NCBI GenBank assembly: GCA_003242895.1
Contig: QKMY01000024.1
Location: forward strand, 79,515 to 143,514
Length of the DNA: 64,000 nt
Source: Candidatus Margulisiibacteriota bacterium
Lineage (GTDB): Bacteria; Margulisbacteria; Riflemargulisbacteria; GWF2-39-127
Direction: 5' to 3'
The position numbers and the translations under genes are program-made. Under the pieces are notes generated by a model. That model did not search any database. It was not told where the DNA came from and worked only from the letters and a program-made list of their open reading frames with translations. Below, piece by piece: positions 1 through 7,789 of this stretch. The stretch's first letter is position 1. Each line of letters opens with the position of its first letter.

Positions 1-1
1 A

Positions 2-3000
2 CAAGTGGATGGCGACAATTTTGATCCGTTGCTATTCTGTTCAAACATCGGGTGGATGACAGTTGATGCGGGCAAGGTCTATATCTCCGACATTGAGGCA
101 AATATCAACAAAGAAATGTTCCCTGCTAACTTTTTTGATCCGGGTGCATCTTCTAGTAATATGAATAATGGCAACTGGGTACCCGGAGAGTTTTTGAACG
201 TCAGGGTGGGGTTAATGTTACCTCCTAACCCTACTGTTTCAGTTAATCGTGTCGAATTTGAATATACTGATTCAGCCAATGTTCTCCAGACTGTTATCCT
301 GGTCCCGAGAAGCGCCCTAAGCCAGGGGGGCAGTAAAGGAGGCATGTTGGAGTTTAGTAACAATGCCTGGGAAATAAAAGAGTATTTCCAGAGGACAGGC
401 CAGAAAACATATAATAACAGGATTATAAGAAGTTTTAAGGCTGGTGAAGGGACAATTAGAATCAAGAATCCGTCCGGCGTTGTATTAGCTACCGAAAAAG
501 TGACTATAGTTAAGCCGGATTTGACAGCTGTTAACTTTGTTTATCCTAAAGGTCCTGACATGGCGCTGGTAGCTATGTACGGCTGGGATAGTAGTTTTGC
601 GCCATCGGAACTTGATGTTAATGCCGAGGGTAAAGCTAGTCCGAGGTTTCAGTGGGAAGCCCCGGAAGGCACAGTTCCGGCAGGTTATTCTCTGGCTTAT
701 GCTGTTGATTTAAGAAAATCAGTTCGAAAGTACGACCCCAGCAGAAGCTGGACGCCACCTGCAATGTTCGGTAAATGGGAAGGAGATCGCCAGGTCAGCT
801 TGAACCTCTCACAGGATAACTGGGGTACAGTTCCAATATGGTCGTCGTGGAATGATGGTGATCGATTGATCTATTCGACAGAGTTCACCGCACCGCAGGA
901 ACTTGAACCTACAACCAGGAATATGGGCATTCCGAACTATCAGACCTTGTACGAGTTTGTAGTTACACCTGTGCTAGTGAAAGATGGTACGGATAGGACT
1001 ATGTGGCAAGGGGCTCAATCAAATACACAGTTCTACGTAGGTAGCAGACAGTGGACAATTGCACTTAAAGGAAAAATTGCCTTTCCGTCAAAAATCCAGT
1101 TGTTATCCAAGCTTCCCGCAGGATTGCAAGCTCTTAGCGGAATCTGGAAGGTAGCTTTGTTCAAGATGTCCGGTAATGAAGCCGGTTCATGGATGCGTAA
1201 GGATTATTACGGCGCTAACGATTCCCCATGGGCAAATCGCGCACCTGTATCACAGATAGTAGAACTTGGTAACATGGATGCTGTAGCGAATGATGCAGTC
1301 AATTTTGTCGACTACGTGCTTCCTGCTATCAAGAAAAGTCAGAATATGTTCCTTAATAACTCGGAATATGATCTGGTGCTCTGGTATGATATCTCTACCA
1401 CAAATCGACGTAATGATGAATTGGACGTAACCAGGAATACTGATAGTTTTAATAATTATATGATCAAGTACAGGGAGCCTCAGTTCAGGTTCGGGGCTCA
1501 TATCGAATATCGTGATGGTCGTCTGGAATACTGGGTTGATGGTGCCATGAACATGAATGGCAATAAAGACCTGACTAATCCGGAGTTCCAGTATATTGAT
1601 TTGGACCTGGCAAGCAAGATAGGATTATCAGCGCAGATTGGCCAACTACCTGATTATATATTCCCGCCGAGAACGGATACTGGAATTCAAGAGATGTTAA
1701 TTAATGCGAATTTCATGAAAGACGGCGAAATGAACCAAGTTTTTATCGAGAGTTTCTGGGATCCAATGACTAATGCGTTTAAACCTTTGGTTTTAGAGAA
1801 TATGCATTATGTTAAGCTGATCCGGGAATGGGATAAAAAGGTTGTGGCGACAGCTGACGCCGCCGCTGTGTTCAGCCCTATGAATGTTTCTAATCGACTG
1901 GAAGTCAGTATGAACGCGTTTTCGATAGTCGTCACAGGTAATGCTTTACCATATGACAGCTATAGTATCTGGATCTATGATTCTGCTAATCCGACCCCTG
2001 GAATGCAGCCGATTATCAGGACGAGTTCTCCCTATGTGGATTCCTGGTTTATGGGCGGAGAGAGAATCGGTGGTACGGGCTATACTCCCGGTGGCGGAGG
2101 TGGACAGCAGGTCATCATGGGTACCTGGAAGATGAGCGGTAGATATGCGAATATTAACTTGTTCCAGGGGTTAAACAAGGATGTTACCAGAATAGCTATT
2201 ACGAATACTAGTAAAGTTGAACAATGTGCCTGGGACCTTACAGCCTATCCTTTCTATTTTGGGGAGGGTATGGGAGACCCGCTACCACAAAGTGTTACCG
2301 AAACCCTTGTGAGCGGTAATGTTCCTGCCGATTTTGCTACAGGTGCGTATTTCATGGTAGGTTACGATGAAGATGGTGGAATTGTGTTCGCTGTGCGCCG
2401 GGATGGGTGGATTGGCGATAATCCATATGAAGGACAACAACAGCAGGATGGCGATCAGCAACAAGAGCAACAAACAGATCCGCCTCTAGGGTTCATGGCG
2501 GTACAGGGGACATGGACGTACAATGGCGATATGATCTATGTGTCTTCTAATTCCGTAGCATACCAGATCAGGAAGCTGGCACTGGTTGATGCCAGCAACC
2601 CAAATAATCTGATATGCGAATGGAATACTCCGGATAATATGCCATCATATCCAAGCCCTATTGCTTTTAATACGACAGCAACCCAACCAACTATCGGATC
2701 AAAACCGGGAAACATCGCTACGGGAAATTATAAAGTCCGATTGTACTCGAATAATGGGACGGTGCTGATTGAGGCTGCCAGAGCACAGCAGCAGAACCAG
2801 GAGGAACAAGCTGTGGGCCAGTTTAACAAAAATGGCAATATAATAACCACAACGGTTCCTTTCGGAATAACACAAAATGTAACAAGAATAGCTGTGGTGC
2901 TCGATGATGGTCATTTTGATTTCGCTGATATAGTTGGAATGTGGAACTATACCATACAACCGAATCAAATAGTGCCTAACGTCCCTTTCCCTGTGGATAT

Positions 3001-3133
3001 GACAGGATTGGTTCAATTTATGGGAACGGGTATGCCGGATGATATTAATACCCCGGGAAAATATTTTTTCCTTGGAATTCCGGACGGGGACATTGCCGTT
3101 GTTGATCCTATTTTTATGGCAAAATATAACTGA
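2..3133 (+). CDS. Large secreted-looking repeat protein, 5' partial
   Basis: The frame is open to the window edge (codon CAA at 2-4), so the 1042 residues readable from GTG at 5 are only the C-terminal part and any signal peptide lies outside. I recognise no named family. The body is rich in Trp, Tyr, Asn and Gly and looks like a beta-rich extracellular protein. From about residue 700 to the end there are three degenerate repeats of roughly 105 residues. Each opens with a GTW or GQF motif, carries a segment like TRIAI, RKLAL or TRIAV, and closes with a TG-Y or PGKY segment. The repeats are separated by a Gly-rich linker and two Gln/Glu-rich linkers. The gene reads as less AT-rich than its neighbours. 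A hairpin terminator follows. Function unknown. Confidence 0.7.
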   Translation, partial: QVDGDNFDPLLFCSNIGWMTVDAGKVYISDIEANINKEMFPANFFDPGASSSNMNNGNWVPGEFLNVRVGLMLPPNPTVSVNRVEFEYTDSANVLQTVILVPRSALSQGGSKGGMLEFSNNAWEIKEYFQRTGQKTYNNRIIRSFKAGEGTIRIKNPSGVVLATEKVTIVKPDLTAVNFVYPKGPDMALVAMYGWDSSFAPSELDVNAEGKASPRFQWEAPEGTVPAGYSLAYAVDLRKSVRKYDPSRSWTPPAMFGKWEGDRQVSLNLSQDNWGTVPIWSSWNDGDRLIYSTEFTAPQELEPTTRNMGIPNYQTLYEFVVTPVLVKDGTDRTMWQGAQSNTQFYVGSRQWTIALKGKIAFPSKIQLLSKLPAGLQALSGIWKVALFKMSGNEAGSWMRKDYYGANDSPWANRAPVSQIVELGNMDAVANDAVNFVDYVLPAIKKSQNMFLNNSEYDLVLWYDISTTNRRNDELDVTRNTDSFNNYMIKYREPQFRFGAHIEYRDGRLEYWVDGAMNMNGNKDLTNPEFQYIDLDLASKIGLSAQIGQLPDYIFPPRTDTGIQEMLINANFMKDGEMNQVFIESFWDPMTNAFKPLVLENMHYVKLIREWDKKVVATADAAAVFSPMNVSNRLEVSMNAFSIVVTGNALPYDSYSIWIYDSANPTPGMQPIIRTSSPYVDSWFMGGERIGGTGYTPGGGGGQQVIMGTWKMSGRYANINLFQGLNKDVTRIAITNTSKVEQCAWDLTAYPFYFGEGMGDPLPQSVTETLVSGNVPADFATGAYFMVGYDEDGGIVFAVRRDGWIGDNPYEGQQQQDGDQQQEQQTDPPLGFMAVQGTWTYNGDMIYVSSNSVAYQIRKLALVDASNPNNLICEWNTPDNMPSYPSPIAFNTTATQPTIGSKPGNIATGNYKVRLYSNNGTVLIEAARAQQQNQEEQAVGQFNKNGNIITTTVPFGITQNVTRIAVVLDDGHFDFADIVGMWNYTIQPNQIVPNVPFPVDMTGLVQFMGTGMPDDINTPGKYFFLGIPDGDIAVVDPIFMAKYN

Positions 3134-3165
3134 TAATAGTATTTAATGCAGTAAATATTTTAATT

Positions 3166-3198
3166 GAAGCCGTGCTAATTTGCACGGCTTCTCCTTTT
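3166..3198 (+). terminator. Rho-independent terminator
   Basis: A perfect 10-bp stem (GAAGCCGTGC at 3166-3175, GCACGGCTTC at 3182-3191) with a 6-nt loop is followed by TCCTTTT. It lies between two convergent genes and best serves the plus-strand repeat-protein gene. Confidence 0.8.
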
Positions 3199-3270
3199 GG
3201 TGGTTGAATTGTTTTCGAAGGATTGGCAGGAAATGAAAAGCGATCGTATCATGTCTTAAAGTTCTCGAGA

Positions 3271-4209
3271 TTATTTTTGAAAAGAAATATATTTCTGTAA
3301 CTCTTTACTGTGAACATGAAGGTTGTTGAGTCGATAATATCGATCGCTATGCTTGGCGAAGGGGACTTGTTTGCCATCTTCCTCTCCCCAATAGTATTCT
3401 AGCAACGCCGGATTGAACACGCAGCTTTCATTAATAAAGCCCTTCGTATTCTTACCTCCGGCATTTCTCTGGTCGATCCCGCCTATATATTGCCCGATTG
3501 ATGCCGCGTCGAATAATGATTGGAAGAGGTGGAAGTTTTTTGAGTAATTGTGTGGGTTTTGGGGGACCATCCTGGTTCGAGTTATGAGCGGATGAGCGTA
3601 GACATCCATGATAATCGGGAGATGATCGATAAGGTGGCTGCCTAATTGTCTGTAACTTCCCAGCAATTCCATGTCGTTTATAGAATTCGGAAGTTTGTTT
3701 AAGAACGAATAGCTTATGAATTCCGTTAAGTTGTAACTCGCGGTTTTATTACTAAAATACATAAATCCCGGTACGCACCTTAAATCGTTATCGAAGGTCG
3801 CACCGATCCCCGGATAACATTGTATGAAAATCGATAACAGCCGGGCTAGGTTAACATAGATTAAGACATCATTTTCGAGATGGAATACATTTGTCAGGTT
3901 AAGCTGGTCTATAAGCTCGTCGATATAAAAGAAGCGTTCTGTTGTATGCTGCCAGAAACCATTTCTAAACGTTGGGTCTAAGGTGGAATTATTTTTGAAA
4001 TTATTATGCCGGCTACTTTCTTTGAGCGATTCACAGCTTACTATTTCTACAGCAAGCAGATTAGCGTAATCTATTTCTTTTATTAAAGCTTGATTTGTGA
4101 TTAAGAATATTTTGCAGTTGTTATTGAAGTATCGTGCCTGATTGATAGAATCTCTGAGGTATTCAGGTAATGTTAGCCCGCTATGAACAAATACAATTGA
4201 GTAGTCCAT
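3271..4209 (-). CDS. Putative GT-A-fold glycosyltransferase-like protein
   Basis: This 312-residue soluble protein has no signal peptide or membrane segment. The N-terminus (YSIVFVHSG, then KIFLITN) looks like the first strands of a Rossmann-like sugar-nucleotide domain. A segment at about residues 111-117 (HLENDVL) resembles the acidic metal-binding (DxD-type) motif of GT-A glycosyltransferases. That resemblance is the whole basis for the call. It stands alone on the minus strand, convergent with the upstream repeat protein and divergent from the tRNA. No Shine-Dalgarno sequence precedes the ATG. Instead a TATAAT box ends 8 nt upstream, suggesting a leaderless transcript. Substrate unknown. 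Confidence 0.45.
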   Translation of the reverse strand: MDYSIVFVHSGLTLPEYLRDSINQARYFNNNCKIFLITNQALIKEIDYANLLAVEIVSCESLKESSRHNNFKNNSTLDPTFRNGFWQHTTERFFYIDELIDQLNLTNVFHLENDVLIYVNLARLLSIFIQCYPGIGATFDNDLRCVPGFMYFSNKTASYNLTEFISYSFLNKLPNSINDMELLGSYRQLGSHLIDHLPIIMDVYAHPLITRTRMVPQNPHNYSKNFHLFQSLFDAASIGQYIGGIDQRNAGGKNTKGFINESCVFNPALLEYYWGEEDGKQVPFAKHSDRYYRLNNLHVHSKELQKYISFQK

Positions 4210-4217
4210 TTATGCTC

Positions 4218-4246
4218 ATTATAAGGGAGGCATTGCTAATACGCAA
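4218..4246 (-). promoter_or_regulatory. Sigma-70-type promoter abutting its start codon
   Basis: On the minus strand a -35 TTGCGT (4241-4246) and a perfect -10 TATAAT (4218-4223) are 17 bp apart. The predicted transcription start falls within about 3 nt of the ATG at 4209. No ribosome-binding site is present, so the mRNA would be essentially leaderless. Confidence 0.45.
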
Positions 4247-4416
4247 ATAAGTGGTGCTTTTTTAATGAATTTATTTGTGTTAATATAGAGACACCTAACT
4301 TAAAAGGTGTGAGGTACGCTTGATATACACAATATGTACAAAACACAGAGTTATTTGATAATATAAAGCTGTTAATTATTAGAAACTCATTAGATGTAAG
4401 CGTTGATAAGAATTGT

Positions 4417-4492
4417 GCGCTCGTAGCTTAATGGATAGAGCACTTGACTACGGATCAAGCGGTTGGAGGTTCGACTCCTCTCGAGCGCGCCA
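4417..4492 (+). tRNA. tRNA-Arg (anticodon ACG)
   Basis: The full cloverleaf is readable. The acceptor arms are GCGCTCG at 4417-4423 and CGAGCGC at 4482-4488, followed by discriminator G and an encoded CCA. The anticodon stem is CTTGA/TCAAG with loop CTACGGA, giving anticodon ACG at 4450-4452. The T loop is TTCGACT. A34 of this tRNA is the substrate of TadA, whose gene is the next intact gene downstream. Confidence 0.95.
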
Positions 4493-4784
4493 AACTCAGA
4501 TTGAATTTCCTTTTTCTTTTTCACGTTTTTTAGTTCATATTGGCATCGTTTTGGTTGCTTTGCTGCTAATATGCTGCTAGTAATTGAAGGTGAAAAAGAG
4601 ATGGCCTTTATCAGAAAAAATATAAAGATATCTTTTCGCTAAAGCCAGATAATCAAAAAAGTGTCAAATATAGTCAAATAAATTATAATGAAGTACAATC
4701 TTTTTAGATGGAATCAAGTCCGATTGGTTTCTTCTGGTAACACCAGATGTTCAATAATTAAGGTTTTTCTGGAATGATAATAAG
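4493..4784 (+). other. tRNA 3' flank with possible integrase remnant
   Basis: This 292-nt gap follows the tRNA. It contains a direct repeat TGCTGCTA (4561-4568 and 4572-4579). It also contains a 13-codon reading frame at 4601-4642 beginning MAFIRK and then stopping. That opening resembles the N-terminus of tyrosine integrases, which often lie immediately 3' of tRNA genes, so this may be the stump of an excised or decayed element. No att-type duplication of the tRNA 3' end was found here. Confidence 0.25.
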
Positions 4785-5270
4785 TTGATAGCAGAAGACG
4801 TGTTCTCTAATGAATATTTTATGGCGGAAGCATTGAAACTGGCAGAGCAAGCAGCGCTATGTGACGAAGTTCCTGTCGGTGCAGTCATTGTTCATGAGAA
4901 TAGAATAATAGCCCGTAGTTATAACACAAGAGAACTCTCTCAGAATCCCATTGCACATGCAGAGGTACTTTCTTTGCAAGCGGCGGCTTCAGTTCTCAAT
5001 AGTTGGAGACTTGACCAGTGTGATCTCTATGTGACTCTTGAGCCGTGCCCGATGTGCCTTGGAGCTGCAATTAATTCCCGGATTAAGAAAATAATCTACG
5101 GGGCAAGTGATCCCAAAGCCGGAGCTTGCGGCTCGGTGCTCAATTTTTATGCACATCCTGGACTTAATCATTCGATTGAGGTTGTGGGTGGTGTTATGGC
5201 TGAGGAATGCGGTACAATTCTTTCGGATTTCTTCCGTGCAAAGCGAAAGAGCCTAAAAGGTTCTCCTTGA
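4785..5270 (+). CDS. tadA: tRNA-specific adenosine deaminase TadA
   Basis: TadA deaminates A34 to inosine in tRNA-Arg(ACG) in the cytoplasm, letting one tRNA read CGU, CGC and CGA. The 161-residue protein has the cytidine-deaminase-fold zinc site: HAE at residues 58-60 (zinc His and catalytic Glu) and PCPMC with Cys88 and Cys91. Length is normal. The start is uncertain. TTG at 4785 and GTG at 4800 both precede the conserved EYFM-EAL segment, and neither has a strong ribosome-binding site. Its substrate tRNA gene lies about 290 bp upstream on the same strand. Confidence 0.92.
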   Translation: MIAEDVFSNEYFMAEALKLAEQAALCDEVPVGAVIVHENRIIARSYNTRELSQNPIAHAEVLSLQAAASVLNSWRLDQCDLYVTLEPCPMCLGAAINSRIKKIIYGASDPKAGACGSVLNFYAHPGLNHSIEVVGGVMAEECGTILSDFFRAKRKSLKGSP

Positions 5271-5299
5271 AGTAATCATTAACTTGAAAATCAGAATGA

Positions 5300-6163
5300 T
5301 TAAAAGGTTTCTTCCAAAAAAACAATATCTTTCATTGAAAGATTGAGATATTTTCCTAAATGCGGGCACTTTACTTTGAAAAGGAAAAATTTGTTTTTCC
5401 GGTCATTTAAGCCATAGAGAGTTTCAAAGTTGCCTAATCCTTTGGCAATAATGAGATCTGAGTTTGTATAGTAGTTTCTGAACTCGGCATTCATTTCCGA
5501 AGGTTCTGTCCCGGCAGTTGTGGACCCACTTTCAATAACCGGAATCATTGCCGCTAATCCGGTTTCTTTCGCATCTTCCAGGAGTACATCGTTAAGGACG
5601 GGTGCACTTTTAACGGCATAGATAACTGTCTGGTGTTGCTTGAGCAACAGAGAAATAAAGGTTTTGTCGAAGACTATCTCGCCCGCGTTATCTCCCAGAT
5701 AGAGAATACGATTGGGTTTTGATACGAGTTCTTCGAAACGGTCAAAATGATCTATTGCAAAATGGTCTTCGAGAACAGTAGAAATTGTTTCATTTAAGTC
5801 AAAGCTTGCTAAGGCACCATGATCAATTACATTGCCGGCGATAGCTAGTTTCGCAGCAGTAAGGAGTGGGTTGTCTGCGCTGGCTATTAGTTGATTCAGG
5901 AATGATTCTAATCGAAGTGCTTCTTTATTGCTTTCCTTTTTTTCTTCCGAATAAAAATCCTGGATGTGCAGTTCTTGCTTTAATATAGAATGTACTTTGT
6001 TGGTAAGCTGCGGTGGATTAATGCTTGTAATCGTAGTCTCGCTCAAAGCTTTTAAAACTAATTTGAGAATATCGCTTTTCTGTTCGTTAGAAGTACTATG
6101 TTTATTCAGGATCTCAAGCGATTGCCGAATCATACAGGCACTACACTCAATAAATGATTTCAT
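5300..6163 (-). CDS. DUF89 (ARMT1-like) family protein
   Basis: This 287-residue protein begins with the family signature MKSF-CSAC-RQ-LE. It carries GDNAGE at residues 157-162 and KGLGNFE near 241, which are typical of the DUF89 metal-dependent fold. Family members are damage-control phosphatases acting on phosphorylated metabolites, and eukaryotic ARMT1 belongs to the group. The bacterial substrate here cannot be deduced. An AAAGG ribosome-binding site precedes the ATG. It is convergent with tadA and downstream of a GT4 glycosyltransferase gene with a 112-bp gap. That gap carries an extended -10 (TGCTATAAT on the minus strand, 6221-6229) that may drive it. Confidence 0.8.
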   Translation of the reverse strand: MKSFIECSACMIRQSLEILNKHSTSNEQKSDILKLVLKALSETTITSINPPQLTNKVHSILKQELHIQDFYSEEKKESNKEALRLESFLNQLIASADNPLLTAAKLAIAGNVIDHGALASFDLNETISTVLEDHFAIDHFDRFEELVSKPNRILYLGDNAGEIVFDKTFISLLLKQHQTVIYAVKSAPVLNDVLLEDAKETGLAAMIPVIESGSTTAGTEPSEMNAEFRNYYTNSDLIIAKGLGNFETLYGLNDRKNKFFLFKVKCPHLGKYLNLSMKDIVFLEETF

Positions 6164-6220
6164 ATATGCAGCCTTTCAACGCGTGTGCTTTAAGTGAATA
6201 TTAAATAATATAGAAGGGTA

Positions 6221-6229
6221 ATTATAGCA
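6221..6229 (-). promoter_or_regulatory. Extended -10 promoter candidate
   Basis: On the minus strand the sequence TGCTATAAT is an extended -10 element about 58 bp upstream of the DUF89 gene. No convincing -35 hexamer is seen. Confidence 0.35.
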
Positions 6230-6275
6230 TAAGTGATATCTGATTATAATAGGAGTGTGTGACCTTTTTACTCTA

Positions 6276-7319
6276 TTAATTAGAGGAATCCTCTAAGAAT
6301 ATATTTTCTAATTTATCAATAACCTTATTCCAGGTGAATTGTTGGGCAGTTTTTTGTGCGTTAAACGCTAGCTTTTCTCGTATTGCAGGACGATCAAGCA
6401 GAAAGTAAATGGACAGAAAAAGTGCATCATAGTCCCTTGCCGGCACAATGATTGCATTTTCATTATGTTTCGCGTAATCATTAATTCCCCCAGAGTCCAC
6501 TGCTACGATGCATGTATTGGCTGCCATGGCTTCGAGGGGTGGTAACCCGAAACCTTCATAATATGAGGTATGAATAAAAAGATCAGCTCTTTGATAATAG
6601 GCAATAAGAGCTTCCTGAATAGGAGATACAATGAAATTATCAATACATTGTTTGTGGTGAGAATTTATTCGTTTGTCAGAAGTTATGAAGGTAATCTCAA
6701 TGTCGGTACGAGTTTCTTTTAATTTTTTGAATACAAGAAAAAGCTCTTCAATTCCTTTCCATCTGGCCATATCTGAGGCAACTGCAAGTATCTGGGTTTT
6801 TTCAGGCTTATTTACAGCAAATCCCTCAGGGAGTTGGAACTTTTGAGGTTGAATTGCGTTCGAAATGCAAGACGATTTCTGCTGTGTTTCTTTTTCGAGT
6901 TTATCTGATATCCAATGAGAGACTGTAAGCTTCTTGAGCGGCAGACGATAGGTGTTTTTTGCTAGTTCGAAAGCGACTGAATTATTTTCGAACAAAGGTT
7001 CATAATGTTGTACAAGATAATATTTTCTGACATCAGTAAAATTGTTAACCTCGTAAGCTGTTGGCCAGTATGAGGCAACTAGGATATCGGTTTTCGGAAT
7101 ATCGGTTGAAAATTCAGGAATAACAATTGGTTTTATTTTTGAGTCAAACCAGGGTATTTCTTTGGACTGGTGTGTAAGAATATTGACGTGATAACCTCGT
7201 TCAAGCAGATGGTGTGTTTGCTCCAGAATAACCCTGATTCCACCCATTACCTGTTTTCCGCCAATTGCCCAGGTTAAATAAGAAATTATCGGTTTTGTTG
7301 TCATAATTAATTTTAACAT
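6276..7319 (-). CDS. Glycosyltransferase family 4 (GT-B) protein
   Basis: This 347-residue protein transfers a sugar from an activated donor; donor and acceptor are unknown. It has the GT-B two-domain layout. A Gly-rich N-terminal segment (residues about 20-27, GGKQVMGG) precedes an acceptor-side domain. The C-terminal donor domain carries the E-x7-E motif at Glu255 and Glu263 in EGFGLPPLEAM, typical of GT4. Either ATG at 7319 or ATG at 7304 could be the start, and neither has a Shine-Dalgarno sequence. It lies divergent from the flagellin gene, so a role in surface or flagellin glycosylation is plausible but only inferred from position. Confidence 0.8.
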   Translation of the reverse strand: MLKLIMTTKPIISYLTWAIGGKQVMGGIRVILEQTHHLLERGYHVNILTHQSKEIPWFDSKIKPIVIPEFSTDIPKTDILVASYWPTAYEVNNFTDVRKYYLVQHYEPLFENNSVAFELAKNTYRLPLKKLTVSHWISDKLEKETQQKSSCISNAIQPQKFQLPEGFAVNKPEKTQILAVASDMARWKGIEELFLVFKKLKETRTDIEITFITSDKRINSHHKQCIDNFIVSPIQEALIAYYQRADLFIHTSYYEGFGLPPLEAMAANTCIVAVDSGGINDYAKHNENAIIVPARDYDALFLSIYFLLDRPAIREKLAFNAQKTAQQFTWNKVIDKLENIFLEDSSN

Positions 7320-7557
7320 AAATAGATTAATATATAAAATTTTTGTTTAAAAGGTGAGTAATTGTTGAGTTAATCTGTAATTTAAGCACCCGCTAAATTG
7401 ATGTGGTTCCGAATGTTTTGGTATATTAAAAAAAAATATTTAGAAAATATTAGGCATATAATTCAGGTTTTTTTGGAATAATAAAAGAAGCTGGGAAATA
7501 TCGGAAAGACAATCCCAGTGTAATGCAAAAATTTTATTTAAACTATCAATAAAAACC
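7320..7557. other. AT-rich divergent intergenic region
   Basis: This stretch separates the GT4 gene from the flagellin promoter. It is strongly AT-rich with short A and T runs. I see no gene and no clear hairpin in it. It presumably holds the promoter of the minus-strand gene. Confidence 0.5.
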
Positions 7558-7584
7558 TAAAGTATTTTTTAAACGTATCGATAA
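7558..7584 (+). promoter_or_regulatory. Sigma-28 (FliA-type) flagellin promoter
   Basis: TAAAGTAT (7558-7565), an 11-bp spacer and ATCGATAA (7577-7584) match the sigma-28 consensus TAAAGTTT-N11-GCCGATAA at 7 of 8 and 6 of 8 positions. Transcription would begin near 7592, giving a leader of about 200 nt before the flagellin ATG. Confidence 0.75.
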
Positions 7585-7685
7585 ATTAGATACACTATAT
7601 AAGAAGGGTTTTTTTAAGTGAGAGGTTTTTATTCTCCAATTCCCTTTTTAAACTCTTATTCAAGGGGGTGAGTGGGTTTGTAACT

Positions 7686-7781
7686 GGTCCCGGCTAGACC
7701 TTAAAATAGCCAAGTCCTGCATGGATGCTGGACTTATATTCCTATCCGGTTTCAGGATAGTGAATATTACAATCAAGGAGG
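7686..7781 (+). promoter_or_regulatory. Structured flagellin mRNA leader with GGA motifs
   Basis: Several inverted repeats precede the flagellin start. GGTC/GACC (7686-7700) and the overlapping GGCTA/TAGCC (7692-7711) are mutually exclusive. AAGTCC/GGACTT (7712-7735) has a 12-nt loop containing CATGGATG. CTATCC/GGATAG (7742-7760) is extended by TATTC/GAATA with one bulge (7737-7766). The ribosome-binding site AAGGAGG is at 7775-7781. GGA in a hairpin loop, GGA at 7755 and GGA within the ribosome-binding site resemble the CsrA-site layout of the Bacillus hag leader. Regulation by CsrA is inferred. Confidence 0.45.
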
Positions 7782-7789
7782 AATTTATC

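Noticed and set aside
7721..7789. In-frame extension of the flagellin gene by 23 codons
   Set aside because: It lies in the structured leader, and ATG at 7790 has a perfect AAGGAGG site and gives the standard flagellin N-terminus.
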